Shown here: in pieces, positions 30,779 through 38,453 of the stretch
How the letters are laid out: every line of letters begins with the position of its first letter
How positions within the stretch are numbered: position 1 is the stretch's first letter
From: Massilia timonae CCUG 45783
GTDB lineage: Bacteria > Pseudomonadota > Gammaproteobacteria > Burkholderiales > Burkholderiaceae_D
Reading direction: 5' to 3'
Length of the DNA: 64,000 nt
NCBI RefSeq assembly: GCF_000315425.1
Contig: NZ_JH992923.1
Span: 340,459 to 404,458 of the forward strand
Made by a program: the position numbers and the translations under genes
The notes under the pieces: generated by a model
Told to the model about the DNA's origin: nothing
Databases searched by the model: none
Seen by the model: only the letters and a program-made list of their open reading frames with translations

Positions 30779-33718
30779 ATGCCCAACGTCAATCATCAGC
30801 TCCGTGCAACGCTGCCGGCCGCGCTCCATGCGGCTGTCGAGCTGGTCCTGAAGATATTTGCCTACTATCTGATTCCGGTCGGGATCGGCGTCGTCTCGCT
30901 GATCGCGCTCGTCTTCTGGCATGACGAATACCGCACCAGCGGCGACGTGCCGCTTGCGATGCACGTCACGGTCGACCGGGCCGCGGCGCTGGCGCCAGGC
31001 GACGCGCTGGCCCTGGCGCGCGCCACGCCGCTGATCAATAGCCACGATACCCATCTGTCCGAAGCGCCGGTCTGGTTCGTCTTCGAACCGATGCCGCGCG
31101 CCGGCGAGCAGGTGATCGAATTCCCGTCGCGCCACGCGCTCGACATCGGCTGCTGGAATGCCAATACCCTGGAGCCCCTCGGCGCCGCCACCCGCAGCAC
31201 GGACGACGGCGCCCTGCGCGCCGACAAGGCCGGTTTCGCGATGCGCCTGGCGCCGCTGCCGCGCCAGCTGCTGTGCCGCGCCACCTTCTCGGGCCCGGCG
31301 CGCCTGTCGGTGCTGCAATGGCCGGCCGATCAGTTCGCCTTGTCGGTCAAGCAATACCACCGCAAATCGGGCCTGCTCGACGGCGGCATGATCGTGCTGG
31401 CCCTGTTCATCATCATCACGGCCCTGATCAACCGCCAGCCGGTGTACGTGCTGTTCGCCGGCTGGCTGATCCTGAACCTGCGCGTGGGCGCGCTGTCGGC
31501 CGGCTGGGACATCCAGTGGCTGGGCCAGACCGTGCCTTCCGAATGGTTGCTGCGCAGCCGCGCCGTGACGATCACCCTGTACGGCATCGCCACGCTGACC
31601 CTGTACCAGGCGCTGCTCAAGGAGCACCTGGCCGAGATGCGCTACCTGCTGCCGATGCGCGTCATGCAGTGGTTGTGCATGCCGATGCTGGCCGCCGCCA
31701 TGCTGCTGCCGTATGGCATGTACCTGCCGCTGCTGTGGGGCATCCTGGTGTGCTGCTTCTCCCTGATGACGATCGGCCTGTTCAAGATCATCGTGGAATC
31801 GCGCACGCGGGTCGCGGCCTGGTTCGCGGCCTCGTTCGCGGTGACCTTCCTGGCGTCGCTGGCCGAGGTCCTGTCGGCCGCGCTCGGCATGCGCGAGCTG
31901 CTCGGCGTGATCAACAGCGTCACCGCCGCGCTCGCGTCGAGCCTGCTGGCGGCGCTGGCCGTGGCCGAGCAGATGCGGATGGAAACCGAGAAGCGCCAGG
32001 AAGCCCAGGAAGAGCTGGAGCACGCCTACCAGGCGATGCCGGTCGGCCTGTTCACGCTCGATATGTACGGCCACTTCCTGAGTGTCAATCCGGCCCTGCA
32101 GAAGATGCTGGGCATGAGCGGCTTCGCGCCGGGCCGCACCGCCTGGCGCCAGTTCTTCACCGAAGCCAGCTGGGCCAACCTGCACGAGCAGGTGCATGCC
32201 AAGTCCGAGGCCGAGATGGAACTGGCCAGCCGCGACGGCAACCAGCGCTTCCTGGTCAGCGCCACCCTGGCGCGCTCGCGCATCGAGGGCGTGCTGCAGG
32301 ACACCACCGAAAAACACAAGGCCACCGAGCAGCTGCGCTTCATGGCCAACAACGATCCGCTGACCAAGGTCTACAACCGGCGCGGCATCGAACGCGAATT
32401 CTCGGGCGCCGCCGCCAGCCTGGCCGCCGGGCGGCCGATGGCGCTGGCCTACGTCGACCTCGACCGCTTCAAGCTGATCAACGACCTGTTCGGCCATGCG
32501 GCGGGCGACGAAGTGCTCAAGCAGGTGTGCGAGCGGATGGGCACGATGCTGGCCGGTGGCCAGCAGATCGGCCGCGTGGGCGGCGACGAATTCGTGATCG
32601 TGATGCCCGAGACGGCGATCCCGCTGGCCTCGATCATCTGCCGCGGCATCGTCGACCGCCTCGGCAACACCCCGTACCGGGTGGGCGACAAGGCCTTCCA
32701 CGTGCGCGCCTCGGTCGGCCTGATCGAGGTGGTGCCGGGCATGCCGATGAAGGATGCGGTGTCGACCTCGGACCGCGCCTGCCGCGAAGCCAAGACCGGC
32801 CTGGGCGACGGCCTGGTGGTGTATGAACGCGGCGCCGACGCCTTCCGCCAGCGCGCGGCCGAACTGGACCTGGTCGAGCGCCTGTCCGGCCCGGACGCGA
32901 CCGACAACCTGCTGCTCGAGATGCAGCCGATCATGTCGCTGCGCGCGCCGCACGAATCGATGAACTTCGAGGTCTTGCTGCGCATGCGCGAGGCGGATGG
33001 GCGCGTGGTGCCGGCCGGCGCCGTGATCGCCGCCGCCGAGAAGAGCGGGCGCGCCAGCATGATCGACCGCTGGGTGCTCACCACCACCCTGGCCTGGATC
33101 GCCGAGCACACCGATGACCTGGTCAATACCCGCTTCGTGTGCATGAACCTGTCGGGAGCCTCGCTCAACGACGAGCGCTTCGTGCAGGACACCTTCGATA
33201 TCCTGGGCCGCTACGTGCACGTGGCCAGCCGCCTGTGCCTGGAAATCACCGAGAGCGTGGCGCTGCACGACCTGGACAACACGCGCCGCTTCATCGACCA
33301 GGTGCGCAGCTTCGGCGTGAAGGTGGCGCTGGACGACTTCGGCGCCGGCTACACCTCGTTCTCGTACCTGAAGGAGTTGCCGGCCGACGTGCTGAAAATC
33401 GACGGCAATTTCATCGTCAACATCAACGCCCACCCGGCCAACGTGGCGATCGTCGAAGCCATCGTCAGCCTGGCGGTGAACCTGGGCATGAAGACGATCG
33501 CCGAATGGGCCGAGGACGCGGCCACCGTGCAGACGCTGCACGAGATCGGCGTCGACTACGTGCAGGGCTATGTGGTGGCGCGCTCGATGCCGCCCGAGCG
33601 TTTACTGGAAGGACGCTCGAGCGCCGGCTTCATCAGGGACGAGGACTTGCTGGAGCTGCTGCGCGAGCTGGAGAATCCTCCGGCGCCGCACCTGGCCAGC
33701 GTGAGCAGGCTGCACTGA
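30779..33718 (+). CDS. Membrane GGDEF-EAL protein with 7TM-type sensor
   Basis: 979 aa. TM1 is at about 25-47. A periplasmic beta-rich sensor domain of ~150 residues and about seven further helices (205-400) follow, like 7TMR-DISM proteins. A coiled linker leads to a PAS-like domain (about 415-530), GGDEF (about 540-700, intact RVGGDEF) and EAL (about 720-960). The EAL domain has EVLLR, CMNLSG, LEITESVAL, DDFGAGYTSFSYLKELPADVLKIDGNF and TIAEWAED. Metal ligands appear conserved. It responds to an unknown envelope signal. Start ATG 30779 was chosen for the membrane N-terminus; no clear RBS. An inverted repeat AAAGCG/CGCTTT lies 50-70 bp upstream. Confidence 0.9.
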   Translation: MPNVNHQLRATLPAALHAAVELVLKIFAYYLIPVGIGVVSLIALVFWHDEYRTSGDVPLAMHVTVDRAAALAPGDALALARATPLINSHDTHLSEAPVWFVFEPMPRAGEQVIEFPSRHALDIGCWNANTLEPLGAATRSTDDGALRADKAGFAMRLAPLPRQLLCRATFSGPARLSVLQWPADQFALSVKQYHRKSGLLDGGMIVLALFIIITALINRQPVYVLFAGWLILNLRVGALSAGWDIQWLGQTVPSEWLLRSRAVTITLYGIATLTLYQALLKEHLAEMRYLLPMRVMQWLCMPMLAAAMLLPYGMYLPLLWGILVCCFSLMTIGLFKIIVESRTRVAAWFAASFAVTFLASLAEVLSAALGMRELLGVINSVTAALASSLLAALAVAEQMRMETEKRQEAQEELEHAYQAMPVGLFTLDMYGHFLSVNPALQKMLGMSGFAPGRTAWRQFFTEASWANLHEQVHAKSEAEMELASRDGNQRFLVSATLARSRIEGVLQDTTEKHKATEQLRFMANNDPLTKVYNRRGIEREFSGAAASLAAGRPMALAYVDLDRFKLINDLFGHAAGDEVLKQVCERMGTMLAGGQQIGRVGGDEFVIVMPETAIPLASIICRGIVDRLGNTPYRVGDKAFHVRASVGLIEVVPGMPMKDAVSTSDRACREAKTGLGDGLVVYERGADAFRQRAAELDLVERLSGPDATDNLLLEMQPIMSLRAPHESMNFEVLLRMREADGRVVPAGAVIAAAEKSGRASMIDRWVLTTTLAWIAEHTDDLVNTRFVCMNLSGASLNDERFVQDTFDILGRYVHVASRLCLEITESVALHDLDNTRRFIDQVRSFGVKVALDDFGAGYTSFSYLKELPADVLKIDGNFIVNINAHPANVAIVEAIVSLAVNLGMKTIAEWAEDAATVQTLHEIGVDYVQGYVVARSMPPERLLEGRSSAGFIRDEDLLELLRELENPPAPHLASVSRLH

Positions 33719-33733
33719 GCCGGCTGCTCTGAA

Positions 33734-34114
33734 TCACTCGAGGCCGGCGAGGGTTTCCCTGCTGCCCACGTCGTCGAGCAGGAACTGCGCGCGCGCCGCC
33801 TTCAGGGTGGCGACGTCGCTGGCCAGCGGCTCGGCCTTGACCCGCGGCATCGGAACGGCGCGGCGCTGCAGCTCGCGCGGCGGCGGCAGCACGTCTGCAC
33901 GCGCCGCCAGCGGATAGGGAGCAAGCCGGGTCACGCCCTCGCTGGACGGCATGCTGGCCGTGCGCACGGTGACGGCGCCGGCTTCGCAAGGGCGGTCGGT
34001 GAGGGTGACGCGGCCGGCGTCGTCGATGCACTTGACGATGACGGTGTCGGAATAGGCGCTCGGCGCGGCGATCGCGGCGGCGGCCAGCAGGCAGATGCTC
34101 AGTTGACGCTTCAT
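33734..34114 (-). CDS. Exported DUF4124-type small protein
   Basis: 126 aa with signal peptide MKRQLSICLLAAAAIAAPSAYS. The mature start VIVKCIDDAGRVTLTDRPC is a DUF4124-like module (strand-turn with 'vy+c.d..G.v.ytd.pc'), normally found in small periplasmic proteins. The rest is Ala/Arg-rich and poorly conserved. Convergent with the GGDEF/EAL gene, 15 bp apart. No known function; possibly a cell-envelope accessory protein. Confidence 0.75.
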   Translation of the reverse strand: MKRQLSICLLAAAAIAAPSAYSDTVIVKCIDDAGRVTLTDRPCEAGAVTVRTASMPSSEGVTRLAPYPLAARADVLPPPRELQRRAVPMPRVKAEPLASDVATLKAARAQFLLDDVGSRETLAGLE

Positions 34115-34221
34115 GATTGGCTCCTGGACGGATCCATGTTCGGGATTTCATTGTCTTCCTTGCATCACTACGCTTCTGTTCGCCACTTCACGTGGCGGTG
34201 TAGGCCTGCGCGCCGTCGTTT

Positions 34222-34256
34222 TTTACAGAACCGCCAGTCTTGGATAAAATGTCCAG
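34222..34256 (+). promoter_or_regulatory. Promoter with palindromic operator before the YheO-like gene
   Basis: -35 TTTACA (34222-34227), 17-bp spacer, -10 TAAAAT (34245-34250). The -10 is bracketed by TGGA-N7-TCCA (34241-34255). The same palindrome in longer form overlaps the -10 of the dehydratase promoter at 36546-36583. The predicted transcript start falls at or next to ATG 34258, so the mRNA may be leaderless. Confidence 0.55.
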
Positions 34257-34257
34257 C

Positions 34258-34890
34258 ATGACCAAGACATTGCCAAGCAAGGACGAGTCCGCGCTCATCG
34301 AGCAGGTCCGCCACATCGCCGAGGGCCTGGCCCAGACCTTCGCCCCGTTCTGCGAAGTGGTGGTGCACGATCTGCGCGACCCCGGCCATGCGGTGCTGGC
34401 GATCCACAATAATCTCTCCAGCCGTGCCGCCGGCGATCCGGCCACGGAGCTGGGGCTGGCGCGCATCGCCGACAGCGCCTACCCGCAAGTCGTCGCCAAT
34501 TATCCGAACCAGTTTCCGGATGGCCGCCCGGCAAAGAGCACCTCGATCGGCATCAAGGACGCCGACGGCAACTATGTCGCGGCGCTGTGCCTGAACGTCG
34601 ACCTGACCCTGTTCCGTTCGATGCAGGGCATCCTCGAACGGTTCAACGCCGTGGGCGAGGCGCCGGTGGGCGAATCGCTCGATCCGGCCAATGCCGACGC
34701 CATCCGGCGCCGCATCGACGCCTTTGCTGCGCGGCTGGCCTCCTCGCCCCAGCTGCTCAAGGCGCATGAGCGGCGCGCGCTGATGCGCGAGCTGAAGGAG
34801 GGCGGTTATCTCGAAGTGCGGCGCGCGATGGAAGTGGCGGCCGGCCACCTCGGCATTTCGCGGGCGACGGCTTACAACGACATTAAATAG
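34258..34890 (+). CDS. YheO/DauR-family transcriptional regulator
   Basis: 210 aa. The N-terminal YheO-type PAS domain (about 14-120) contains FCEVVVHDLRDPGHAVLAIHNN and STSIGIKDADGNYVAALCLNVD. The C-terminal HTH_22 (about 170-210) contains ELKEGGYLEVRRAMEVAAGHLGISRATAYNDIK. DauR, the best-known member, represses D-arginine catabolism in Pseudomonas; the ligand here may be a small amino or hydroxy acid. Start ATG 34258 (34249 or 34240 also in frame) directly follows the predicted promoter and has no Shine-Dalgarno. It is followed after 34 bp by the LdhA-like gene. The promoter palindrome suggests autorepression. Confidence 0.85.
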   Translation: MTKTLPSKDESALIEQVRHIAEGLAQTFAPFCEVVVHDLRDPGHAVLAIHNNLSSRAAGDPATELGLARIADSAYPQVVANYPNQFPDGRPAKSTSIGIKDADGNYVAALCLNVDLTLFRSMQGILERFNAVGEAPVGESLDPANADAIRRRIDAFAARLASSPQLLKAHERRALMRELKEGGYLEVRRAMEVAAGHLGISRATAYNDIK

Positions 34891-34924
34891 AATTCAGCGG
34901 TGCCACTTATCAGGGGAGTCACTC

Positions 34925-35917
34925 TTGAAGACAGCCGTGTACAGCGCCCGCCGCTACGACAAGACCATGCTGGCCCAGGCCAACGAAGCCGCCGGCCATG
35001 AATTGCGCTTCCTCGAAGACCGCCTGAGCCGCGAGACCGCCATCCTGGCCAAGGGTTGCGAGGCGGTCTGCGTCTTCGTCAACGACACCGTCGACGCCGA
35101 GGTGCTGGGCATCCTGGCGAACCAGGGCACGCGCCTGGTGGCGACGCGCTCGACCGGCTACAACCACGTCGATGCGCACGCCGCGCGCGAACTGGGCATC
35201 GCGGTGGTGCGGGTCACCGATTATTCTCCCAACTCGGTGGCCGAGTTCGCGGTCGGCCTGCTGCTGGCCGTGAACCGCAAGATCGCGCGCGCCAGCGTGC
35301 GCACGCGCGAAGGCAATTTCGATCTCGACGGCCTGATGGGTTTCGATTTGCACGGCAAGACGGTCGGCGTGATCGGCACCGGCAAGATCGGCACCATCTT
35401 CGCCCGCATCATGGCCGGTTTCGGCTGCACCCTGGTCGGCTACGACCGTTACCCCACGCCGGCCTTCGAGGCGCTGGGCGGGCGCTATATCGGCGTCGAC
35501 GAGCTGCTGGCCTGCAGCGACGTGGTGTCGCTGCATTGCCCGCTGCTGGAAGAAACTCATCACATCGTGAATGCGGCGGCGCTGGCGCGGGTCAAGCGCG
35601 GCTGCGTGCTGGTCAACACCAGCCGCGGCGGCCTGGTCGACACCGAGGCCGCGGTGCAGGCGCTCAAGACCGGCCAGCTGGGCGGCCTGGCGATCGACGT
35701 CTACGAGCAGGAAGCGAGCCTGTTCTTCCAGGACCTGTCGTCGACCATCATCACCGACGACGTGATCCAGCGCCTGGTGTCGTTTCCGAACGTGATCGTG
35801 ACCGGCCACCAGGCCTTCTTCACTGTCGAGGCGATCGGGCAGATCATGCGCACCACCATCGACAGCATCGGCGCTTTCGCGCGGGGCGAGGAACTGGTCA
35901 ACCGGATTCCGGATTGA
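34925..35917 (+). CDS. ldhA: D-lactate dehydrogenase-like 2-hydroxyacid dehydrogenase
   Basis: 330 aa, colinear with E. coli LdhA (329 aa) from MKTAVYSARRYDKT to TGHQAFFTVEAI. The NAD-binding GVIGTGKIGTIFARI is present. Catalytic Arg is in NTSRGGLVDT, Glu in DVYEQE (D-hydroxyacid family position) and His in TGHQAF. Start is TTG at 34925, chosen because family similarity begins exactly there and AGGGGAG stands 7 bp before; no ATG fits. It converts pyruvate to D-lactate or acts on a related 2-keto acid. In operon with the YheO-like regulator, which is unusual for a purely fermentative enzyme and hints at an amino acid or hydroxy-acid catabolic role. Confidence 0.88.
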   Translation: MKTAVYSARRYDKTMLAQANEAAGHELRFLEDRLSRETAILAKGCEAVCVFVNDTVDAEVLGILANQGTRLVATRSTGYNHVDAHAARELGIAVVRVTDYSPNSVAEFAVGLLLAVNRKIARASVRTREGNFDLDGLMGFDLHGKTVGVIGTGKIGTIFARIMAGFGCTLVGYDRYPTPAFEALGGRYIGVDELLACSDVVSLHCPLLEETHHIVNAAALARVKRGCVLVNTSRGGLVDTEAAVQALKTGQLGGLAIDVYEQEASLFFQDLSSTIITDDVIQRLVSFPNVIVTGHQAFFTVEAIGQIMRTTIDSIGAFARGEELVNRIPD

Positions 35918-35942
35918 TGCGGCGTGCATGACTTCGCCGCAA
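35914..35942 (+). terminator. Weak hairpin after ldhA
   Basis: GCGGCG (35919-35924) pairs with CGCCGC (35935-35940) and the pairing extends by TTG/CAA outward. No T-run follows, so termination efficiency is doubtful. Confidence 0.3.
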
Positions 35943-35982
35943 TGGTGGACAAGCGCCGGCTCGTTGCGCTAGGGTGCAAATC

Positions 35983-36531
35983 ATGAAAAGCATCGACACG
36001 ACAAACAGCAGATACATCACCGAGTTCCATCTCGAGCGGGTCTGCTTCGAACGCATCTTCGATGCCCCTGGTCGCACCGGCCATTTCAGTTTCGAGGCGG
36101 CAGGCAAGCGCCAGTTTGGTGTCATGCTGCCGGAAGGCGACGTGCCGCGTGAAGGTGCGCACTACGCCGTCATTCTCGCAGAGAAGGGCAATTGGCAGGC
36201 TGTCATGGCCTGGCGTGATCTGTCCACGCCGCATGTGTACATTCGGGAAACCGCATGGCAGGTCGTGGGGCAGTATGCGTGGCTCGCTTATTTCGGGATG
36301 CCAGCCGTGCTCGGGGTTACATTTGTCGCCTTTGGCGGCTGGGCGGCGCTGGCGGTGCTGGGGCTGACTGTGTGGGGCGGGGTGGCCTACCTGCGTCACG
36401 TCATTCGGCGCAATCGCAGGATCGAGCAGGCCTTGCTCGACGTGCCCCCACAGGCGCCGCCCGGCATGCGCCTCGACCATACGGTGTCATGGCGCACGCG
36501 CGTCGTCAAAGGGCTCGCTTCGCTGTTCTGA
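35983..36531 (+). CDS. Hypothetical membrane protein
   Basis: 182 aa from ATG 35983 (AGGGTG upstream); a GTG at 35974 is in frame but close to the RBS. The N-terminal ~95 residues form a soluble beta-rich domain (YITEFHLERVCFERIFDAPGR, KRQFGVMLPEGD, HYAVILAEKGNWQAVMAW). Two membrane helices follow at about 97-115 and 118-137, then a basic tail with RRNRRIEQALLDVPP. No family recognised. GC is a little lower than its neighbours. It stands alone between ldhA and the dehydratase promoter. Confidence 0.7.
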   Translation: MKSIDTTNSRYITEFHLERVCFERIFDAPGRTGHFSFEAAGKRQFGVMLPEGDVPREGAHYAVILAEKGNWQAVMAWRDLSTPHVYIRETAWQVVGQYAWLAYFGMPAVLGVTFVAFGGWAALAVLGLTVWGGVAYLRHVIRRNRRIEQALLDVPPQAPPGMRLDHTVSWRTRVVKGLASLF

Positions 36532-36545
36532 GGGACGCTGATGGT

Positions 36546-36583
36546 TTGACGACTATTCCAGAATTGGATAATATTTCCAATTC
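36546..36583 (+). promoter_or_regulatory. Promoter with long palindromic operator before the dehydratase gene
   Basis: -35 TTGACG (36546-36551), exact 17-bp spacing, -10 TAATAT (36569-36574). A perfect palindrome GAATTGGA-N7-TCCAATTC (36561-36583) covers the -10 and expected start site. Its core TTGGATAA-x-AT-x-TCCA is repeated at the promoter of the YheO-like regulator, which makes that protein the prime candidate repressor. Confidence 0.65.
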
Positions 36584-36604
36584 ATCGTCACCGAGGACAT
36601 CGCC

Positions 36605-37573
36605 ATGCATTCGCTCCAGCTCCCCACTTACGAAGACGTCGCCCAGGCCGCCGAGCGAATCCTGGGCGTAGCCCACCGCACCCCGGTGCTGACTTCGCGC
36701 ACCGTCAACGAGGAATTCGGCGCCGAGATATTCTTCAAGTGCGAGAACATGCAGCGCATGGGGGCCTTCAAGTTCCGTGGCGGCTATAACGCGCTGGCGA
36801 AGTTCAGCCCCGAACAGCGCCGCGCCGGCGTCGTCGCCTTCTCATCAGGCAACCACGCGCAGGCGATCGCGCTGTCGGCCAAGATCCTGGGCATGCCGGC
36901 GACGATCGTGATGCCGCAGGATGCGCCGGCCGCGAAGGTCGCCGCCACGCGCGGCTATGGCGCCACCGTGGTGACCTATGACCGCTACACCGAAGACCGC
37001 GAGCAGATCGGTCGCGAGCTGGCCGAGAAGCACGGCCTGACCCTGATTCCGCCCTACGACCACGCCGACGTGATCGCGGGGCAGGGCACGGCGGCCAAGG
37101 AGTTGTTCGAGGAAGTCGGTCCGCTGGACGCCTTCTTCGTGTGCCTGGGCGGCGGCGGCCTGCTGTCCGGCTCCGCGCTGGCCACGCGCGCGCTGTCCCC
37201 TGGCTGCCTGCTGTACGGCGTCGAGCCGGAAGCCGGCAACGACGGCCAGCAATCGCTGCGCAAGGGCGAGATCGTCCACATCGACACGCCGCGCACCATC
37301 GCCGACGGCGCCCAGACCCAGCACCTGGGCCAGCTGACCTTCCCGATCATCCAGCGCGACGTCAACGACATCCTCACCGTGAGCGACGAGGAGCTGGTGG
37401 CCTGCATGCGCTTCTTCGCCGAACGCATGAAGATCGTGGTGGAGCCGACCGGTTGCCTCGGTTTCGCGGCGGCGCGCAGGATGAAGGAACAGCTGAAAGG
37501 GAAGAAGGTCGGGATCCTGATTAGTGGCGGGAATATCGATCTCGGGCGGTTTGCGAGCCTGATCGGCGATTGA
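36605..37573 (+). CDS. PLP-dependent threonine/serine dehydratase-like ammonia-lyase
   Basis: 322 aa, fold-type II PLP enzyme without an ACT regulatory domain. PLP Lys K56 is in MGAFKFRGGYNA; SSGNHAQAIALSA binds the substrate carboxylate; CLGGGGLLSG is the phosphate-binding glycine loop; GILISGGNID is at the end. The QRMGAFKFRG variant is typical of serine racemase and L-threo-3-hydroxyaspartate ammonia-lyases, more than biosynthetic IlvA. It makes a 2-keto acid and ammonia. RBS GAGGA, 24-nt leader after a strong palindrome-controlled promoter. It may feed keto acid to the neighbouring LdhA-like enzyme. Confidence 0.87.
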   Translation: MHSLQLPTYEDVAQAAERILGVAHRTPVLTSRTVNEEFGAEIFFKCENMQRMGAFKFRGGYNALAKFSPEQRRAGVVAFSSGNHAQAIALSAKILGMPATIVMPQDAPAAKVAATRGYGATVVTYDRYTEDREQIGRELAEKHGLTLIPPYDHADVIAGQGTAAKELFEEVGPLDAFFVCLGGGGLLSGSALATRALSPGCLLYGVEPEAGNDGQQSLRKGEIVHIDTPRTIADGAQTQHLGQLTFPIIQRDVNDILTVSDEELVACMRFFAERMKIVVEPTGCLGFAAARRMKEQLKGKKVGILISGGNIDLGRFASLIGD

Positions 37574-37623
37574 TTGACTTCTGCGAAACGGTCGTGAGTT
37601 CTACTGGAGGTCAGACCGGCAAG

Positions 37624-37649
37624 AAAAAAGGGAGCATATCTGCTCCCTT
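37624..37649 (-). terminator. Intrinsic terminator of yefM-yoeB
   Basis: AAGGGAGCA (37628-37636) pairs with TGCTCCCTT (37641-37649) around TATC. On the minus strand the stem is followed by a T6 run (37624-37629). It lies 5 bp after the yoeB stop and may also stop transcription from the dehydratase side. Confidence 0.85.
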
Positions 37650-37654
37650 GGTGA

Positions 37655-37912
37655 TCAGTAGTGGTAGCGGCAGGACAGGATGATCAACTCTTCATCCTGC
37701 ACTTCGTAGACGAGGCGGTTCGTCTCATCTATTCGCCGTGACCAGCAACCACTGAGGCTGTGTTTCAAGGCTTCGGGCTTGCCTATTCCCGCAAAGGGGT
37801 CTCTTTGAACATCCTTGATTAAATCATTGATACGCTTGAGCGTCTTCTTGTCCTGCGTCTGCCAGTAAATATAGCTATCCCAGCCTTCATCCGTGAACTT
37901 CAAGTGGCGCAT
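37655..37912 (-). CDS. yoeB: YoeB-family mRNA interferase toxin
   Basis: 85 aa, nearly colinear with E. coli YoeB (84 aa): KFTDEGWDSYIYWQTQDKKTLKRIN, GIGKPEALKHSLSGCWSRRIDETNRLVYEV, ending CRYHY. The catalytic set is present: Glu in GKPEAL, Arg in SRRI and the His-Tyr end. It cleaves mRNA in the ribosomal A site when freed from YefM. Start ATG 37912 lies inside the yefM 3' end (26-bp overlap), giving translational coupling. Lower GC than neighbours suggests acquisition. Confidence 0.95.
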   Translation of the reverse strand: MRHLKFTDEGWDSYIYWQTQDKKTLKRINDLIKDVQRDPFAGIGKPEALKHSLSGCWSRRIDETNRLVYEVQDEELIILSCRYHY

Positions 37913-38186
37913 GTTGCGATTCCTCAGCGTCGGATATATCGAGTAATTCCCGATGCTGCGCTCGACCAGAGCGGGCCTGTGCAATTGACTTGGCGAGGTG
38001 AGCCGCATTCGCCGGTGAGCTCAACAAATGCACAGTCTCCATAAGACTGCTGTAGTGATCGAATGACATGACGACCGCGTCCGGCGCATCGCGGCGCGAG
38101 ATGACGGTGACGTCAGCATCTTCAACCACTTGGTCGATGACGGTCCGAAGACTGTTGCGAGCATCGGAAAAGTTAATGATTCTCAT
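37887..38186 (-). CDS. yefM: YefM-family antitoxin (Phd/YefM)
   Basis: 99 aa. The N-terminal Phd/YefM DNA-binding dimer domain has MRIINFSDARNSLRTVIDQVVEDADVTVISRRD and DAVVMSFDHYSSLMETVHLL. The C-terminal tail (about 60-99) would wrap YoeB and is longer than in E. coli (83 aa). It is the first gene of the operon and represses it by binding TGTACA-containing palindromes. Such a site exists at 38384-38409, about 200 bp upstream, beyond a tandem-repeat leader. Confidence 0.93.
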   Translation of the reverse strand: MRIINFSDARNSLRTVIDQVVEDADVTVISRRDAPDAVVMSFDHYSSLMETVHLLSSPANAAHLAKSIAQARSGRAQHRELLDISDAEESQHAPLEVHG

Positions 38187-38218
38187 GTATTACTCCAATC
38201 GCTCAATAGTCGTAGTCA

Positions 38219-38367
38219 TTAGCAATAGTCGCAGGCGTAAGCAATGATCGCGGGCGTTAGCAGTTGTCGCAGGCGTTAGCAAAGGTCGTTGGTAGCAATA
38301 ATCGCAGGCGTGAGCAGTGGTCGCAGGCGTCAGCAGTATTCGCAGGCGTTAGCAATAGTTGTAAGCG
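38219..38367. repeat. Eight tandem ~19-bp repeats in the yefM leader
   Basis: Units resembling TTAGCAATAGTCGCAGGCG run head to tail: 38219, 38238, 38257, 38276 (17 bp), 38293 (18 bp), 38311, 38330 and 38349. A weaker copy may precede at about 38200. The unit length is not a multiple of three, so it is not a protein repeat, and there are no spacers as in CRISPR. It fills the region between the yefM promoter and its start codon. Confidence 0.85.
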
Positions 38368-38383
38368 TGTTATCGAAAGGATA

Positions 38384-38439
38384 TACATGTACGATAAGTT
38401 GTACATGTAGGAGTATAGCGCGGTTTTCGGAGATGGCAA
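38384..38439 (-). promoter_or_regulatory. yefM-yoeB promoter and YefM operator
   Basis: On the minus strand: -35 TTGCCA (38439-38434), 16-bp spacer, -10 TATACT (38417-38412). Directly downstream a palindrome ACATGTAC-N8-GTACATGT lies at 38385-38408. It contains TGTACA, the known YefM core, at 38400-38405 and TGTACG at 38388-38393. The transcript would carry a leader of about 220 nt made mostly of the 19-bp repeats. Confidence 0.7.
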
Positions 38440-38453
38440 GGAAATAGAGCAGA

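Noticed and set aside
30680..33541. 953-codon minus-strand frame opposite the GGDEF/EAL gene
   Set aside because: His/Gln/Arg-rich shadow of a protein with intact GGDEF and EAL motifs.
38200..38367. CRISPR array
   Set aside because: Repeats of 17-19 bp are directly contiguous and divergent; there are no spacers of constant length and no cas genes.
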